A stretch of 57,867 nt of DNA from Poseidonocella sp. HB161398 (GCF_005870025.1 NZ_VATA01000044.1:1-57867), one strand, 5' to 3'; positions 36,277 through 45,710 are shown, counted from the stretch's first letter. Notes: generated from the letters alone by a model not told the origin. Program-made: numbers and translations.

Positions 36277-37512
36277 CTAGCCCCGCTGCGCCAGCCAGGC
36301 GGCCAGTCGCCCGACGGTCAGCCCCTGCACGATGATCGAGACCACCACGATCACATAGGTCGAGGCCAGGATCACCGGGCGCCATTCGCTGTCCGGCAGC
36401 GACAGGGCGAGGGCGACGGAAAGGCCGCCCTTGATCCCGCCCCAGGTCATGATCGGCACCATGTCGCTCTGCATCCGGCGGAACGGGTGCAGGAGGATCA
36501 GCGGCACCGCCACGGCGACGAGCCGTGCCGCAAGCGCCAGCACCAGCGACAGCGCGATGGTCGTGCCCATGTCCGCATCCAGCGTGATCGCCAGGATCTC
36601 GAAGCCGATCAGGCAGAAGAGCGCCGCGTTCAGCCCCTCGTCGACCAGCGCCCAGAAGGCGTCGACATGGCCGCGGGTCTCGTCGCTCATGCCGCGGGCG
36701 CGGCCGACATCGCCGGTCAGCAGCCCCGCGACGACCGCCATGATCGGCGCCGAGACGCCCAGCCGCTCGGCCAGCGCATAGCCGCCGAAGGCCAGCGCCA
36801 GGGTGATCAGCACCTCGAGCTGCCAGTCGTCGATCCGCCGCATCAGCCGGTAGGTCAGCCAGCCCAGCACCGCGCCGAGCGCCAGCCCGCCCACCGCCTC
36901 GCGCAGGAACAGGACCGCCGCGCCCGAGGCGGTGACCTCCTCGCTGCCGGTGCCGAAGGCCAGCGCCACCAGGATCAGGTAGGCGACATAGCCCACCCCG
37001 TCGTTGAACAGGCTCTCGCCCGCGATCTGGATCTCCAGGTCCTTGCGGATGCCCGCGGTGCGCAGCACCCCCAGAACGGCGACCGGATCAGTCGGCGAGA
37101 TCAGCGCGCCGAAGGTCAGCGCGACGAGAAGCGGCATGCCGGTCAGCCAGCTCAGCCCCGCGCCCATCACCGCCGCCGAAAGCGCGACGCCCAGCGTGGC
37201 CATGACGAAGATCACCGGCGCCTGGCGCTTCAGCTCCGCCATCGGCACATGCAGCGCGCCGGCGAAGAGCAGGAGCCCGAGCATCCCGTCGAGCAGCGTG
37301 TCCGAGAATTCCACCTGCCCGACGATGTCCGAGGCATGGGCGGCGATGCCGAGCCCGGGGATCAGCCGGTCGAGGACCAGCAGCACCAGCGAGCTGGCCA
37401 GCGCGATCACCATGATGCCGATGGAATTGGGCAGGCGGAGGAAGAAGTAGTTCAGCGCGCCGAAGCCGGCGGCGACGACAAGCAGGAGGGCCGCGATGTC
37501 GAGGAGGGTCAT
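36277..37512 (-). CDS. Na+/H+ antiporter, NhaP/CPA1 type
   Basis: 411-residue membrane protein with about 12-13 hydrophobic segments. The ion-site motifs of the CPA1 family are present: SPTDPVAVL and AGESLFNDGVGYV, plus GLLTGDVGR and WGGIKGGLSVALALSLP. It lacks a long C-terminal tail. Exchanges Na+ or K+ for protons across the inner membrane. Convergent with the amine-catabolic operon, and 104 bases downstream of the molybdoenzyme gene on the same strand; it may be a separate unit. Confidence 0.9.
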   Translation of the reverse strand: MTLLDIAALLLVVAAGFGALNYFFLRLPNSIGIMVIALASSLVLLVLDRLIPGLGIAAHASDIVGQVEFSDTLLDGMLGLLLFAGALHVPMAELKRQAPVIFVMATLGVALSAAVMGAGLSWLTGMPLLVALTFGALISPTDPVAVLGVLRTAGIRKDLEIQIAGESLFNDGVGYVAYLILVALAFGTGSEEVTASGAAVLFLREAVGGLALGAVLGWLTYRLMRRIDDWQLEVLITLALAFGGYALAERLGVSAPIMAVVAGLLTGDVGRARGMSDETRGHVDAFWALVDEGLNAALFCLIGFEILAITLDADMGTTIALSLVLALAARLVAVAVPLILLHPFRRMQSDMVPIMTWGGIKGGLSVALALSLPDSEWRPVILASTYVIVVVSIIVQGLTVGRLAAWLAQRG

Positions 37513-37616
37513 GTCAGGTCCGGGTGTTTCCAGCGCGCCGGGCCGGAAGCGCCCGGCGCTGTCTGCTCTTCACCTAGCGCGCCGGGCGCGGATTTGCACG
37601 CGGCTCCTTGCAGGGA

Positions 37617-39932
37617 TCACGGCCGCGGGAGGATCGCCTCCTGCGGCACGACGGGCGGCACCTCGCCCTCCCAGCGCTCCACCGAGACCAGCGAGAGCTG
37701 TCCGGCGCAGCCCTGGCTGAGCCGCGAGGCGCCACTGTCGGAGGTCACGGCGTTCGGATTGCCGTTGACGCAGGTGGTGCCGGCGCCCGGCAGCTCGGCC
37801 GGGGCGTACCAGGCGCCGGTCGAGAGCTGCACGACCGAGGCGCGGATGCCCGCGGCGGGCTCGGCCACCGCCAGCAGGCTGCCGCGGCCGTTCCACAGCC
37901 GGATCACGTCGCCATCGGCGATGCCGAGCCTTGCGGCGTCGGCCGGGTTCATCCGTGCCACGTCGCGCCCCTGCCGCTTGGTCGCCATCGAGGCCGCGCC
38001 GAAATCGAGCTGGCTATGCAGCTTGCCGCGCGGCTGGTTGGCCACCAGCTGAAAGGGATGGTCGGCGGCCAGATCCGCGCCCAGCCATTCCGCGGGGGGC
38101 AGCCAGGCGGGATGCCCGGGCAGGCCCGCGGCCTCGACCGCCTCGCAGAAGATCTCCATCCGGCCGCTCGGCGTCTCCAGCGGATGCGCCTCCGGATCGG
38201 CATGGAAAAGCGCGATCCGAGAGGGCGCGTCGCTGGTCGGCAGCTCGAGGATGCCGCCCGCCATGAACGCCTCGAACTCCGGCGCGGGAAGCTGCTGCTC
38301 GGCCAGCGCGTCGCGGGTGCGGGCATACATCCAGGCCTGCCACTCCGCCGCGTCGCGCCCCTCGGTGAAATCGGCGCCGCAGCCCAGCCGCCCGGCCAGC
38401 GCGGCGAAGACGTCGTAGTCGTGGCGCGGCCCTTCGAGCGGCTCGGCGAGCTTCTGCATCGGGATCAGGAACGGGTCGTTGGCCGAGGCGCCGATATCGT
38501 CGCGCTCCGCCGTGACCGTCACCGGAAAGACGATATCGGCATGGCGCGTGGTGGCGGTGCCGACGCTGTCATGCACGATCACCGTGTCGGGGCGGGTGAA
38601 GGCCTCGCGCATGTTGTCCAGGTCCTGGTGGTGGTGGAACGGGTTGCCGCCCGCCCAGTAGACCAGCCGGATATCGGCATAGCTGCGGGTCTCGCCCTTG
38701 TAGGTATAGCTCTCGCCCGGCTTCAGCAGCAGCTCGGCGATCCGCGCGACGGGAATGAAGTCGTCCGCGCGGTTCCGGCCCTGGGGCAGGGTCGGCAGCG
38801 GCACGGCCAGCTTCTTCTTGCCGACATTGCCGATCGAGGCCAGCCCGTAGGAGAAGCCGCCCCCCGACAGCCCGCCCTGGCCCAGCATCGCCGCCAGCAC
38901 CATCGCCATCCAGACTGGCTGCTCGCCGTTCTGCGCGCGCTGCAGCGCATAGGCGACCGAGATATGGGTGCGGCTCTGCGCGGCCTTCCGCGCCAGGTCC
39001 CGGATCGTCGCGGCCGGGATGCCGGTGATCTCCGCCGCCCAGTCCGGCGTCTTCGGCGTGCCGTCGGCTTCGCCCGCCAGATAGGCGCGGAACCGGTCAT
39101 AGCCGGTGGTGTAGCGCGCCAGATAGGCCCGGTCGGCGAGCTCCTCGGTCTCCAGCACATGGGCCATCGCGATCATCAGCGCGGCGTCGGTTCCGGGGCG
39201 CGGCGCGAGCCGCGTCAGCCCGGGCAGGTCGTCCATGTCGTCCGCCAGCGGGCTGACCGAGACGAAGGCGCAGCCGCGCGCGGCGGCCGCCTTCAGAGAG
39301 GGGCGCGCCACGTGCTGGCTGTTGCCGCCCGGGCTGACTGCGAGGTTCCTGACCGGCATGCCGCCGAAAGCGAGGAGCAGCTCGGTCTCCCCGGCGATCT
39401 CGGACCAGAAGGGCCGCTCCATCATCATCGAGATCGGATGGCCGAAGGTCATCGACAGGATCACCGAGCCCGCGGCCGAGGAATAGGTGTCGACCGAGGC
39501 GACATAGCCGCCGAAGGCGGTGTTGAGGAAGCGGTGGACCTGGCTCTGCGCATGGTGGAACCGCCCCGCCGAGGACCAGCCGTAGGAGCCGCCGAAGACA
39601 TGGGCCCCGGGCACCTCCGCGGGCAGGTCCGGCCCGGCGCCGAGGCGCTTCAGCTCGGCCGCGGCGATGTCCAGCGCCTCGTCCCAGGGCAGCGCGACGA
39701 AGTCCTCGCGGCCGCGCATCGGATCGGGGCCGGGACCGCGCTCCAGCCAGCCGCGGCGGATCAGCGGCCGCGAGAGCCGGGCGGGATGGGTCAGGGCGGC
39801 GGGGATGTTGCCGAGGATCGGCGAGGGATCGGGATCGCCCTCGAAGGGCCGGATCTCCAGCCCCGCCGGCGTGCGGCGGGCGCTGAACGTGCCCCAGTGG
39901 CTGCTATGGGGACGGAAGGGGTGCTCGGTCAT
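37617..39932 (-). CDS. Molybdopterin oxidoreductase, BisC/TorA-like, cytoplasmic
   Basis: 771-residue Mo-bisMGD enzyme of the DMSO reductase family. The Mo ligand is predicted to be Ser121 in GGSYGWSSAGRFHHAQ, the position of Ser147 in Rhodobacter DMSO reductase. There is no N-terminal Fe-S cysteine motif and no Tat signal (MTEHPFRPHSSHWGTF), as in cytoplasmic biotin sulfoxide reductase BisC. The C-terminal dinucleotide-binding domain is present (GCAGQLSLVSVERWEG). Likely reduces S-oxides or N-oxides such as biotin or methionine sulfoxide. The start at 39932 follows AGGA. No chaperone (TorD-like) gene is adjacent. Confidence 0.88.
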   Translation of the reverse strand: MTEHPFRPHSSHWGTFSARRTPAGLEIRPFEGDPDPSPILGNIPAALTHPARLSRPLIRRGWLERGPGPDPMRGREDFVALPWDEALDIAAAELKRLGAGPDLPAEVPGAHVFGGSYGWSSAGRFHHAQSQVHRFLNTAFGGYVASVDTYSSAAGSVILSMTFGHPISMMMERPFWSEIAGETELLLAFGGMPVRNLAVSPGGNSQHVARPSLKAAAARGCAFVSVSPLADDMDDLPGLTRLAPRPGTDAALMIAMAHVLETEELADRAYLARYTTGYDRFRAYLAGEADGTPKTPDWAAEITGIPAATIRDLARKAAQSRTHISVAYALQRAQNGEQPVWMAMVLAAMLGQGGLSGGGFSYGLASIGNVGKKKLAVPLPTLPQGRNRADDFIPVARIAELLLKPGESYTYKGETRSYADIRLVYWAGGNPFHHHQDLDNMREAFTRPDTVIVHDSVGTATTRHADIVFPVTVTAERDDIGASANDPFLIPMQKLAEPLEGPRHDYDVFAALAGRLGCGADFTEGRDAAEWQAWMYARTRDALAEQQLPAPEFEAFMAGGILELPTSDAPSRIALFHADPEAHPLETPSGRMEIFCEAVEAAGLPGHPAWLPPAEWLGADLAADHPFQLVANQPRGKLHSQLDFGAASMATKRQGRDVARMNPADAARLGIADGDVIRLWNGRGSLLAVAEPAAGIRASVVQLSTGAWYAPAELPGAGTTCVNGNPNAVTSDSGASRLSQGCAGQLSLVSVERWEGEVPPVVPQEAILPRP

Positions 39933-40001
39933 GGTCGGGATCCTGTCTGCGCCCGACAGCCCTCCCACTGCCGGGCGGGGCGGTCAAGCGCCCGCGCCTG
40001 C

Positions 40002-41033
40002 TCAGAGCGCCAGCACCAGCCCCAGCCCGGCCAGGGAGATGAAGATCCAGGCGATCGCGCCGAGGGCCAGCGGCCGCAGCCCCTCGCGGCGGAGCTTGGC
40101 GATGTCGGTCTCGAGCCCCATCGCCGCCAGTGCCATGGCCAGCAGGAAGCTGGTGGCAAGTCCCAGATCGGCGCGCAGCGCGTCGGGCAGCGAGACCAGC
40201 GAGTTGACGAGGACGAGCGCCAGGAAGCCGAAGACGAACCACGGCACCGGCACCTTGGCCGCGCCGGCGCCGTCGCTGCGGCGCCGGGCCATCATGCCCA
40301 GCGACAGGATCACCGGCGCCAGCAGGATCACCCGGCTGAGCTTGGCGATGGTCCCGGCCTGGCCCGCCGCCTCGCCCTGGGCGAAGGAGGCGCCGACCAC
40401 CTGCGCGACCTCGTGGATCGTCGCCCCGGTCCAGAGCCCGTAATCCTGCGGCCCCAGCCCCAGCGGCCCCGCCAGCAGCGGGAAGAGGATCATCGAGAGC
40501 GAGCCGAAGACGGTGACGCAGGCGATGGCATAGGCGACATCCTCGTCGCGCCCGCGGGTGACGGTGTTGCAGGCGATCACCGCGGAGGCGCCGCAGATCG
40601 AGGTGCCCGCGGCGATCAGCTCGGCCAGGCGGCGCTCCACCCCCAGCACGCGGCCCATCGCCTTGGTGAAGACCAGCGTCGCGCCGAGCGTCAGGGCGAC
40701 GATGGCGACGCCGCGCAGCCCGATCTCGCCGATCTGCGCCAGGGTAAGCTGGAAGCCCATCAGCACGATGGCAAAGCGCAGGATCTTCTTCAGCGACAGC
40801 GCGATCCCCGGGGCAAGCGCGGGATGCACCCCGGTGGTGTTGCGGATGGCCATGCCGATCACCATCGCCACCATCAGCGGACTGAGCGCGCCGATCCCGC
40901 TGAGCCTCTGCACGGCGATCGCCAGCGCGGCGATCAGCGCGGCGAGGCCGAGCCCGGGCAGGGCGGGGGCGAGCATGGCGGACAGGCGGGAGAGCGGGCG
41001 GGCCGCGACCTGCGGCGGGGAGACATCGGACAT
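40002..41033 (-). CDS. YeiH-family putative sulfate/sulfite exporter
   Basis: 343-residue membrane protein of the YeiH/UPF0324 family with about 10 hydrophobic segments. Recognisable segments: GMAIRNT, LKKILRFAIVLMGFQLTL, GTSICGASAVIACNTVTRGRDED and TGATIHEVAQVVGAS. Divergent from a LysR gene with a candidate operator in between, the same layout as yeiH-yeiE in enterobacteria. Family members are thought to export sulfite or related anions; this is from family knowledge, not from the sequence alone. 69 bases separate it from the molybdoenzyme gene. Confidence 0.88.
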   Translation of the reverse strand: MSDVSPPQVAARPLSRLSAMLAPALPGLGLAALIAALAIAVQRLSGIGALSPLMVAMVIGMAIRNTTGVHPALAPGIALSLKKILRFAIVLMGFQLTLAQIGEIGLRGVAIVALTLGATLVFTKAMGRVLGVERRLAELIAAGTSICGASAVIACNTVTRGRDEDVAYAIACVTVFGSLSMILFPLLAGPLGLGPQDYGLWTGATIHEVAQVVGASFAQGEAAGQAGTIAKLSRVILLAPVILSLGMMARRRSDGAGAAKVPVPWFVFGFLALVLVNSLVSLPDALRADLGLATSFLLAMALAAMGLETDIAKLRREGLRPLALGAIAWIFISLAGLGLVLAL

Positions 41034-41085
41034 GGGGAGGCACCTTTGCTGACGCCGCCCATCCTGCTGGATCACGACCGTTCCG

Positions 41086-41099
41086 TACAACGGATTGTA
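41086..41099. promoter_or_regulatory. Candidate LysR operator
   Basis: TACAACGGATTGTA, perfect 5-bp arms TACAA/TTGTA around CGGA, an inverted repeat in the 102-bp divergent gap between yeiH-like and lysR-like genes, where a T-N11-A-type LysR site is expected. Confidence 0.6.
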
Positions 41100-41135
41100 T
41101 TTGTCGAAATGATCGACTGAGCTTATGAATGGGCC

Positions 41136-42029
41136 ATGACGCTCGACCAGCTCCGCATCTTCCTTGCCGTGGCGCGCGAAAGCCATGTCACCCGCGCCGC
41201 GCGGCAGCTGAACCTGACGCAGTCGGCGGTCTCCTCGGCGATTGCCGCGCTGGAGGCGCAGCACGGGGTGAAGCTCTTCGACCGGATCGGCCGCGGCATC
41301 CGGCTGACCGAGGCGGGGGCGCGTTTCACCGGCGCGGCGCGGGCGGTGCTGGCCCAGGCGGATTCCGCCGAGCTGATGCTCAACGACCTGTCGCAGAAGA
41401 CGCTGGGCAAGCTTGCCATCCATGCCAGCCAGACCGTCGCCAGCTACTGGCTGCCGCGCTACCTGATGGCCTATCACGAGGCGCATCCGCTGGTGGAGCT
41501 GAGCCTGGAAACCGGCAATACCGCGCAGGTCGCCGCCGCGGTGATGGAGGGGCGCGCCGATCTGGGCCTGGTCGAGGGCGACGTCCCCCAGAGCGACCTG
41601 ACCCGCCAGGTGGTGGCCCGCGACGAGCTGGTGCTGGTCTTCGCCGCCTCCCATCCGCTGGCCGGGCGGACGGTTTCGGCGACGGACTACCTGGCCTTCG
41701 GCTGGGTGCTGCGCGAGCCGGGCTCGGGCACCCGCTCGGAATTCGAGCACCATCTCGACGAGCTCGGCCTCTCGGTCGGCGATCTGTCGGTGGCGCTGGA
41801 GCTGCCCTCGAACGAGGCGATCCTCTCGGCCGTGGCCGCGGGCGAGAGCCTGGCGATGCTGTCGCGCCGCGCGGTCGATTTCGCCGATGCGCGGGGGGCG
41901 GTCGCGGTCCGGCCCGTCACCTGGGCGCCGCGCCCCGAGCGGGCCTTCGCGCTCTTGACCCATCCCGGCCGCTACCGCACCCGCGCCGCCGCCGCGCTGA
42001 TCGCCGGACTGGCCGCGCCGGTCGGCTGA
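41136..42029 (+). CDS. LysR-family transcriptional regulator
   Basis: 297-residue LysR regulator. The N-terminal winged helix-turn-helix is MTLDQLRIFLAVARESHVTR with AARQLNLTQSAVSSAIAALE; the inducer-binding domain follows (GKLAIHASQTVASYWLPRYL onward). It resembles CysB/YeiE-type members in length and order. Divergent from the YeiH-like exporter, so it probably activates that gene in response to a sulfur compound or stress; whether it also controls the molybdoenzyme is open. Confidence 0.92.
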   Translation: MTLDQLRIFLAVARESHVTRAARQLNLTQSAVSSAIAALEAQHGVKLFDRIGRGIRLTEAGARFTGAARAVLAQADSAELMLNDLSQKTLGKLAIHASQTVASYWLPRYLMAYHEAHPLVELSLETGNTAQVAAAVMEGRADLGLVEGDVPQSDLTRQVVARDELVLVFAASHPLAGRTVSATDYLAFGWVLREPGSGTRSEFEHHLDELGLSVGDLSVALELPSNEAILSAVAAGESLAMLSRRAVDFADARGAVAVRPVTWAPRPERAFALLTHPGRYRTRAAAALIAGLAAPVG

Positions 42030-42113
42030 TTCGGAGCGGCGGCCCGGATTTTCCGTATCTATGCAAACAAAAACGGTCATTTAGCGCAAGAAAATGTCCA
42101 ATACGTGATATCC

Positions 42114-42147
42114 GGGCGGCAGAACGAACTTGTTCCGCGAACCGCCC
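42114..42147. promoter_or_regulatory. Dyad in the nadA leader
   Basis: GGGCGG (42114-42119) pairs with CCGCCC (42142-42147), and inside it GAAC/GTTC form another short dyad. It lies in the 205-bp gap upstream of nadA, which also has an AT-richer stretch (about 42055-42110) that may hold the promoter. Could be an operator or a leader hairpin; no known NAD regulator site was recognised. Confidence 0.35.
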
Positions 42148-42234
42148 ATGTTGTAGACGACGGCGCACTTTCAGCGTGCACAGGCAATTGCAAGGGAACC
42201 GGTCCGGGCCTCCTCCAGCGGGAGAACCGGCCGA

Positions 42235-43302
42235 ATGGGGATGACCGAGATGCAGCAACTGACCGTCGACCGGGACGAGCTCGCCCGGCATTACGACCTG
42301 GCGCCCTCGATGGAGAAGGCCGAGGCGATGGGGGCGATCTATGCCCGCATGGGCCGGGTGGTGACGCCGTTCGACTGGGCGGTGCATGCCCCCTATGTCG
42401 AGGCGATCAACCGCCTGAAGGCAGAGCGCAACGCCGTCATCCTGGCGCATAACTACATGACCCCGCAGATCTACCACGGCATTGCCGACGTGGTGGGCGA
42501 CAGCCTGCAGCTTGCCGTCGAGGCGACGCGGGTCGAGGCCGAGGTGATCGTGCAGTGCGGCGTGCATTTCATGGCCGAGACCTCGAAGATCCTGAACCCG
42601 TCGAAGACCGTGCTGATCCCCGACATGGAGGCCGGCTGCTCGCTGGCCGAGAGCATCACCCCTGAAGGCATCGCCGAGATGCGCCGCCGCTATCCCGGCG
42701 CGCCGGTGGTGACCTACGTGAACACCACCGCCGAGGTGAAGGCCGCCTCGGACATCTGCTGCACCTCCTCGAACGCGGCGCAGATCGTCGCCGGGCTCGA
42801 CGCGCAGACCGTCATCATGACGCCGGACCAGTACCTGGCCAAGAACGTCGCCGCGCAGGTGCCGCACAAGAACATCGTCTGGTGGGAGGGCTCCTGCATC
42901 GTGCACGAGCAGTACACCGCCAAGGATCTGCGCGACTTCCGCGAGTGGAACCCCGGCACGCGGATCATCGCCCATCCCGAATGCCCGCCCGATGTCGTGG
43001 CCGAGGCCGATTTCTCCGGCTCGACCTCGGGGATCATCGACTATGTCCATCGCGAGAAGCCGCAGAAGGCGATGCTGGTCACCGAATGCTCGATGGCCTC
43101 GAACATTTCCGACGAGCTGCCCGGCGTGGATTTCGTCGGCCCCTGCAACATGTGCCCCTACATGAAGATGATCACGCTGGAGAAGGTGCTGTGGTCGCTG
43201 CACACGATGCAGGGCGCGGTCGAGGTCGATCCGCAGGTGGCGGCGAAGGCGCGGGTGGCGGTCGAGCGGATGATCGATCTCAGCCGCAAGATGGCCGCCT
43301 GA
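42235..43302 (+). CDS. nadA: Quinolinate synthase NadA
   Basis: 355-residue 4Fe-4S enzyme that condenses iminoaspartate with dihydroxyacetone phosphate to quinolinate. The three cluster cysteines are visible: Cys108 ([11 protein letters not shown]), Cys221 (WEGSCIVHE) and Cys307 (GPCNMCPYM). Other hallmark parts are [20 protein letters not shown] and HPECPPDV. Three Met codons lie in frame within 15 bases at the start (42235, 42241, 42250); the first is used because GGGAG precedes it by about ten bases. Begins the nadA-nadB unit. Confidence 0.96.
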   Translation: MGMTEMQQLTVDRDELARHYDLAPSMEKAEAMGAIYARMGRVVTPFDWAVHAPYVEAINRLKAERNAVILAHNYMTPQIYHGIADVVGDSLQLAVEATRVEAEVIVQCGVHFMAETSKILNPSKTVLIPDMEAGCSLAESITPEGIAEMRRRYPGAPVVTYVNTTAEVKAASDICCTSSNAAQIVAGLDAQTVIMTPDQYLAKNVAAQVPHKNIVWWEGSCIVHEQYTAKDLRDFREWNPGTRIIAHPECPPDVVAEADFSGSTSGIIDYVHREKPQKAMLVTECSMASNISDELPGVDFVGPCNMCPYMKMITLEKVLWSLHTMQGAVEVDPQVAAKARVAVERMIDLSRKMAA

Positions 43303-43313
43303 GACCGGCGCGG

Positions 43314-44882
43314 ATGCAGGCGCTCTCCACCGACCGGGTCATCATCATCGGCGCGGGGCTGGGCGCGCTCTACGCCGCGCTGGCGCTGGCGCCGCATCCG
43401 GTGCTGATGATCTCGCCCGATCCGCTGGGCGAGGGGGCCAGTTCCGCATGGGCGCAGGGCGGGGTCGCCGCCGCGATGGCGCAGCATGACAGCGCCGCCG
43501 CCCATGCCGCCGACACGATCCGCGCGGGGGCGGGCACGGTCGATCCGCGGGTCGCCGCCGCCGTCACCGCCGAGGCGCGCCGCCATATCCTTGACCTGAC
43601 CGATTTGGGCACGCCCTTCGACCGCACGGCGGAGGGCGGCTATGTCCTGTCGCGCGAGGCGGCGCATTCGGTGGCCCGCGTCGTGCGGGTCAAGGGCGAC
43701 CAAGCCGGGGCCGAGATCATGCGCGCCCTGGCGCTGCAGGTCCGCGCCACGCCGTCGATCCAGGTCATGGAAGGCGTGCTGGCCAGCGCGCTGCTGCGCG
43801 CGGGCGGCCGCGTCACCGGGGTGGAGCTGATGCGCGCCGCGACCGGCGCTTCCGAGCCGGTGCGGCTCTCGGGGCCCGCGGTGCTGCTGGCCGGGGGCGG
43901 TTCGGGCGGGCTCTTCGAGGTGACGACCAACCCGCCGCGGATCTGCGGCCAGGCGATCGGGCTGGCCGCGCGGGCGGGCGCGGTGATCCGCGACGCGGAA
44001 TTCGTGCAGTTCCATCCGACCGCGATCGATGTCGGCCACGACCCGGCGCCGCTGGCGACCGAGGCGCTGCGCGGCGAGGGCGCGGTGCTGCGGAACGCCG
44101 CCGGAACGCGCTTCATGACCGGGGTGCATCCCGATGCCGAGCTGGCGCCGCGGGACGTGGTGGCGCGCGCGGTCTTCGCCGAATGGCAGGCCGGGCGGCG
44201 TCCGGTGCTCGACACCCGCGAGGTTCTGGGCGCGGCGATCTTGGACAGCTTTCCGGCGGTGGCGCAGGCCTGCCTCTCGGCCGGGGTCGATCCGGTCCGC
44301 CAGCCGATCCCGGTGGCGGCGGCGGCGCATTACCATATCGGCGGGGCCGAAACCGATGCCGCGGGCGGCGCCTCGCTGCCGGGGCTCTGGGTCTGCGGCG
44401 AGGCGGCCTCGACCGGGCTCCATGGCGCCAACCGGCTTGCCTCGAACGGGCTGCTGGAGGCGCTGGTCTATGCCCGCCGCTGCGCCGGCGCGATTGCCGC
44501 CGGGCTGGCCCCGCCCGCGGTTTCCGAAGAGGTGGTGCTGCCCGATCTGGCGCCGGCGCCCGCGCCCGATCCGGCACTGGTGGCGCGGCTGCGCCGGGCG
44601 ATGACCGCGGGGGCGGGGGTGATCCGCACGGCCGAGGCGCTGCGCCGCACCCTGGCCGAGATCGCCGCGCTGGAGGCCGCCCAGCCCGATTGCGCGCCCT
44701 TCGCCAACATGACTGCCACCGCGACGCTGATCGTCGCCGGGGCGCTCCTGCGCGAGGAGAGCCGCGGCGCGCATTTCCGTTCGGATTTCCCGCAGGCCGC
44801 GGGCGAGACCGGGCAGAGCAGCCGGCTGACCCTGGTCGAGGCGCTGGAGATTCGCGCCCGCGCGGTGCGCGCCCCGGCCTGA
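43314..44882 (+). CDS. nadB: L-aspartate oxidase NadB
   Basis: 522-residue FAD enzyme that makes iminoaspartate for NadA. The dinucleotide fold is VIIIGAGLGALYAALAL (residues 9-25), then SSAWAQGGVAAAM, the substrate region EFVQFHPTAI, and GEAASTGLHGANRLASNGLLE, which are diagnostic. The C-terminal three-helix domain is present. It begins 11 bases after nadA and ends 3 bases before the convergent TSUP gene. The first glycine loop is GAGLGA rather than the common GSGAAG, a mild variation. Confidence 0.95.
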   Translation: MQALSTDRVIIIGAGLGALYAALALAPHPVLMISPDPLGEGASSAWAQGGVAAAMAQHDSAAAHAADTIRAGAGTVDPRVAAAVTAEARRHILDLTDLGTPFDRTAEGGYVLSREAAHSVARVVRVKGDQAGAEIMRALALQVRATPSIQVMEGVLASALLRAGGRVTGVELMRAATGASEPVRLSGPAVLLAGGGSGGLFEVTTNPPRICGQAIGLAARAGAVIRDAEFVQFHPTAIDVGHDPAPLATEALRGEGAVLRNAAGTRFMTGVHPDAELAPRDVVARAVFAEWQAGRRPVLDTREVLGAAILDSFPAVAQACLSAGVDPVRQPIPVAAAAHYHIGGAETDAAGGASLPGLWVCGEAASTGLHGANRLASNGLLEALVYARRCAGAIAAGLAPPAVSEEVVLPDLAPAPAPDPALVARLRRAMTAGAGVIRTAEALRRTLAEIAALEAAQPDCAPFANMTATATLIVAGALLREESRGAHFRSDFPQAAGETGQSSRLTLVEALEIRARAVRAPA

Positions 44883-44885
44883 TCC

Positions 44886-45626
44886 TCAGGCCAGCTCCAT
44901 CCCCGCCACCACGCAGAGATAGAGCGAAACGACGAACAGAAGCGCGCGGATCGTGCCGGAATAGACCGGCTGCGGCAGGCGCCCGACCAGGTAGCGCCCG
45001 GCGAAGGCGCCCACCACGGCGACGGCGATCAGCGGTGCCAGCTGGCGCATCGACAGCCCGCCGGTCAGGCCGATCTCGTGATAGGCCGGCAGCTTCGCCA
45101 GGTTGATGACCGCGAAGACGATGGTGGCCGTGCCCGCGAAGGCCAGGTTCGGCAGCTTCTGCGGCAGCATGTAGGCATGGAAGGGCGGCGCGCCGTTATG
45201 CGAGATGAAGCTGGTGATGCCGGTCATCATCCCCCAGAAGAAGCCGCGGACCGGGCGCGCGCGATGCGGCACCTCGGCCGGGCGGACCAGCACCGACTGG
45301 ATGCAGTAGGCCAGCCCGATCATTCCGGTGACCAGCGTCACCGCCGCCACGGGCACATGCGGCGCGACCAGCGTCGCCAGCACCACGCCGACCATCGAGG
45401 CCGGGACCAGGATGCGGATATTCGGCCAGGAGGGCGCCTTGCGGTAGATCGCGACCGCGACGATGTCCGAGGCGATGAAGATCGGCAGCAGCGTGCTTGC
45501 CGCCTCCAGCGGATCCATCCAGATCGACATCAGCGGCACGGCCAGCGCGCCGGCGGCGGACAGGCCGCCCTTGGACATGCCGACCACGAAAGCGGCCAGC
45601 ACCATGAGCAGCAGTTCGGGCGTCAT
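44886..45626 (-). CDS. TSUP-family permease (TauE/SafE-like)
   Basis: 246-residue membrane protein with about eight hydrophobic segments and the family opening LLMVLAAFVVGMSKGGLSAA, plus FFWGMMTGITSFISHNGAPP in the second half. TauE/SafE proteins are thought to export sulfite, sulfoacetate or related anions. It follows the livF gene on the same strand after an 84-bp gap containing a perfect inverted repeat, so it may have its own promoter. Ends 3 bases from nadB, convergent. Confidence 0.9.
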   Translation of the reverse strand: MTPELLLMVLAAFVVGMSKGGLSAAGALAVPLMSIWMDPLEAASTLLPIFIASDIVAVAIYRKAPSWPNIRILVPASMVGVVLATLVAPHVPVAAVTLVTGMIGLAYCIQSVLVRPAEVPHRARPVRGFFWGMMTGITSFISHNGAPPFHAYMLPQKLPNLAFAGTATIVFAVINLAKLPAYHEIGLTGGLSMRQLAPLIAVAVVGAFAGRYLVGRLPQPVYSGTIRALLFVVSLYLCVVAGMELA

Positions 45627-45650
45627 CGGGATCCTCCGCTTCTGGCGCGC

Positions 45651-45689
45651 CGTTGCAGGATTAGCGCTACCATTGCCGGGCCTGCAACG
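45651..45689. promoter_or_regulatory. Perfect 9-bp inverted repeat upstream of the TSUP gene
   Basis: CGTTGCAGG (45651-45659) and CCTGCAACG (45681-45689), spacer 21 bases, between the livF stop and the TSUP start. Either an operator for the TSUP gene or a hairpin ending the Liv operon; no T tract. Confidence 0.5.
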
Positions 45690-45710
45690 TTCGTTGCGGT
45701 CGCACCCGGC

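Noticed and set aside
37608-41120. Open frame of about 1170 codons on the plus strand opposite the molybdoenzyme and YeiH genes
   Set aside because: Low-complexity shadow translation; the opposite strand carries complete proteins with catalytic motifs.
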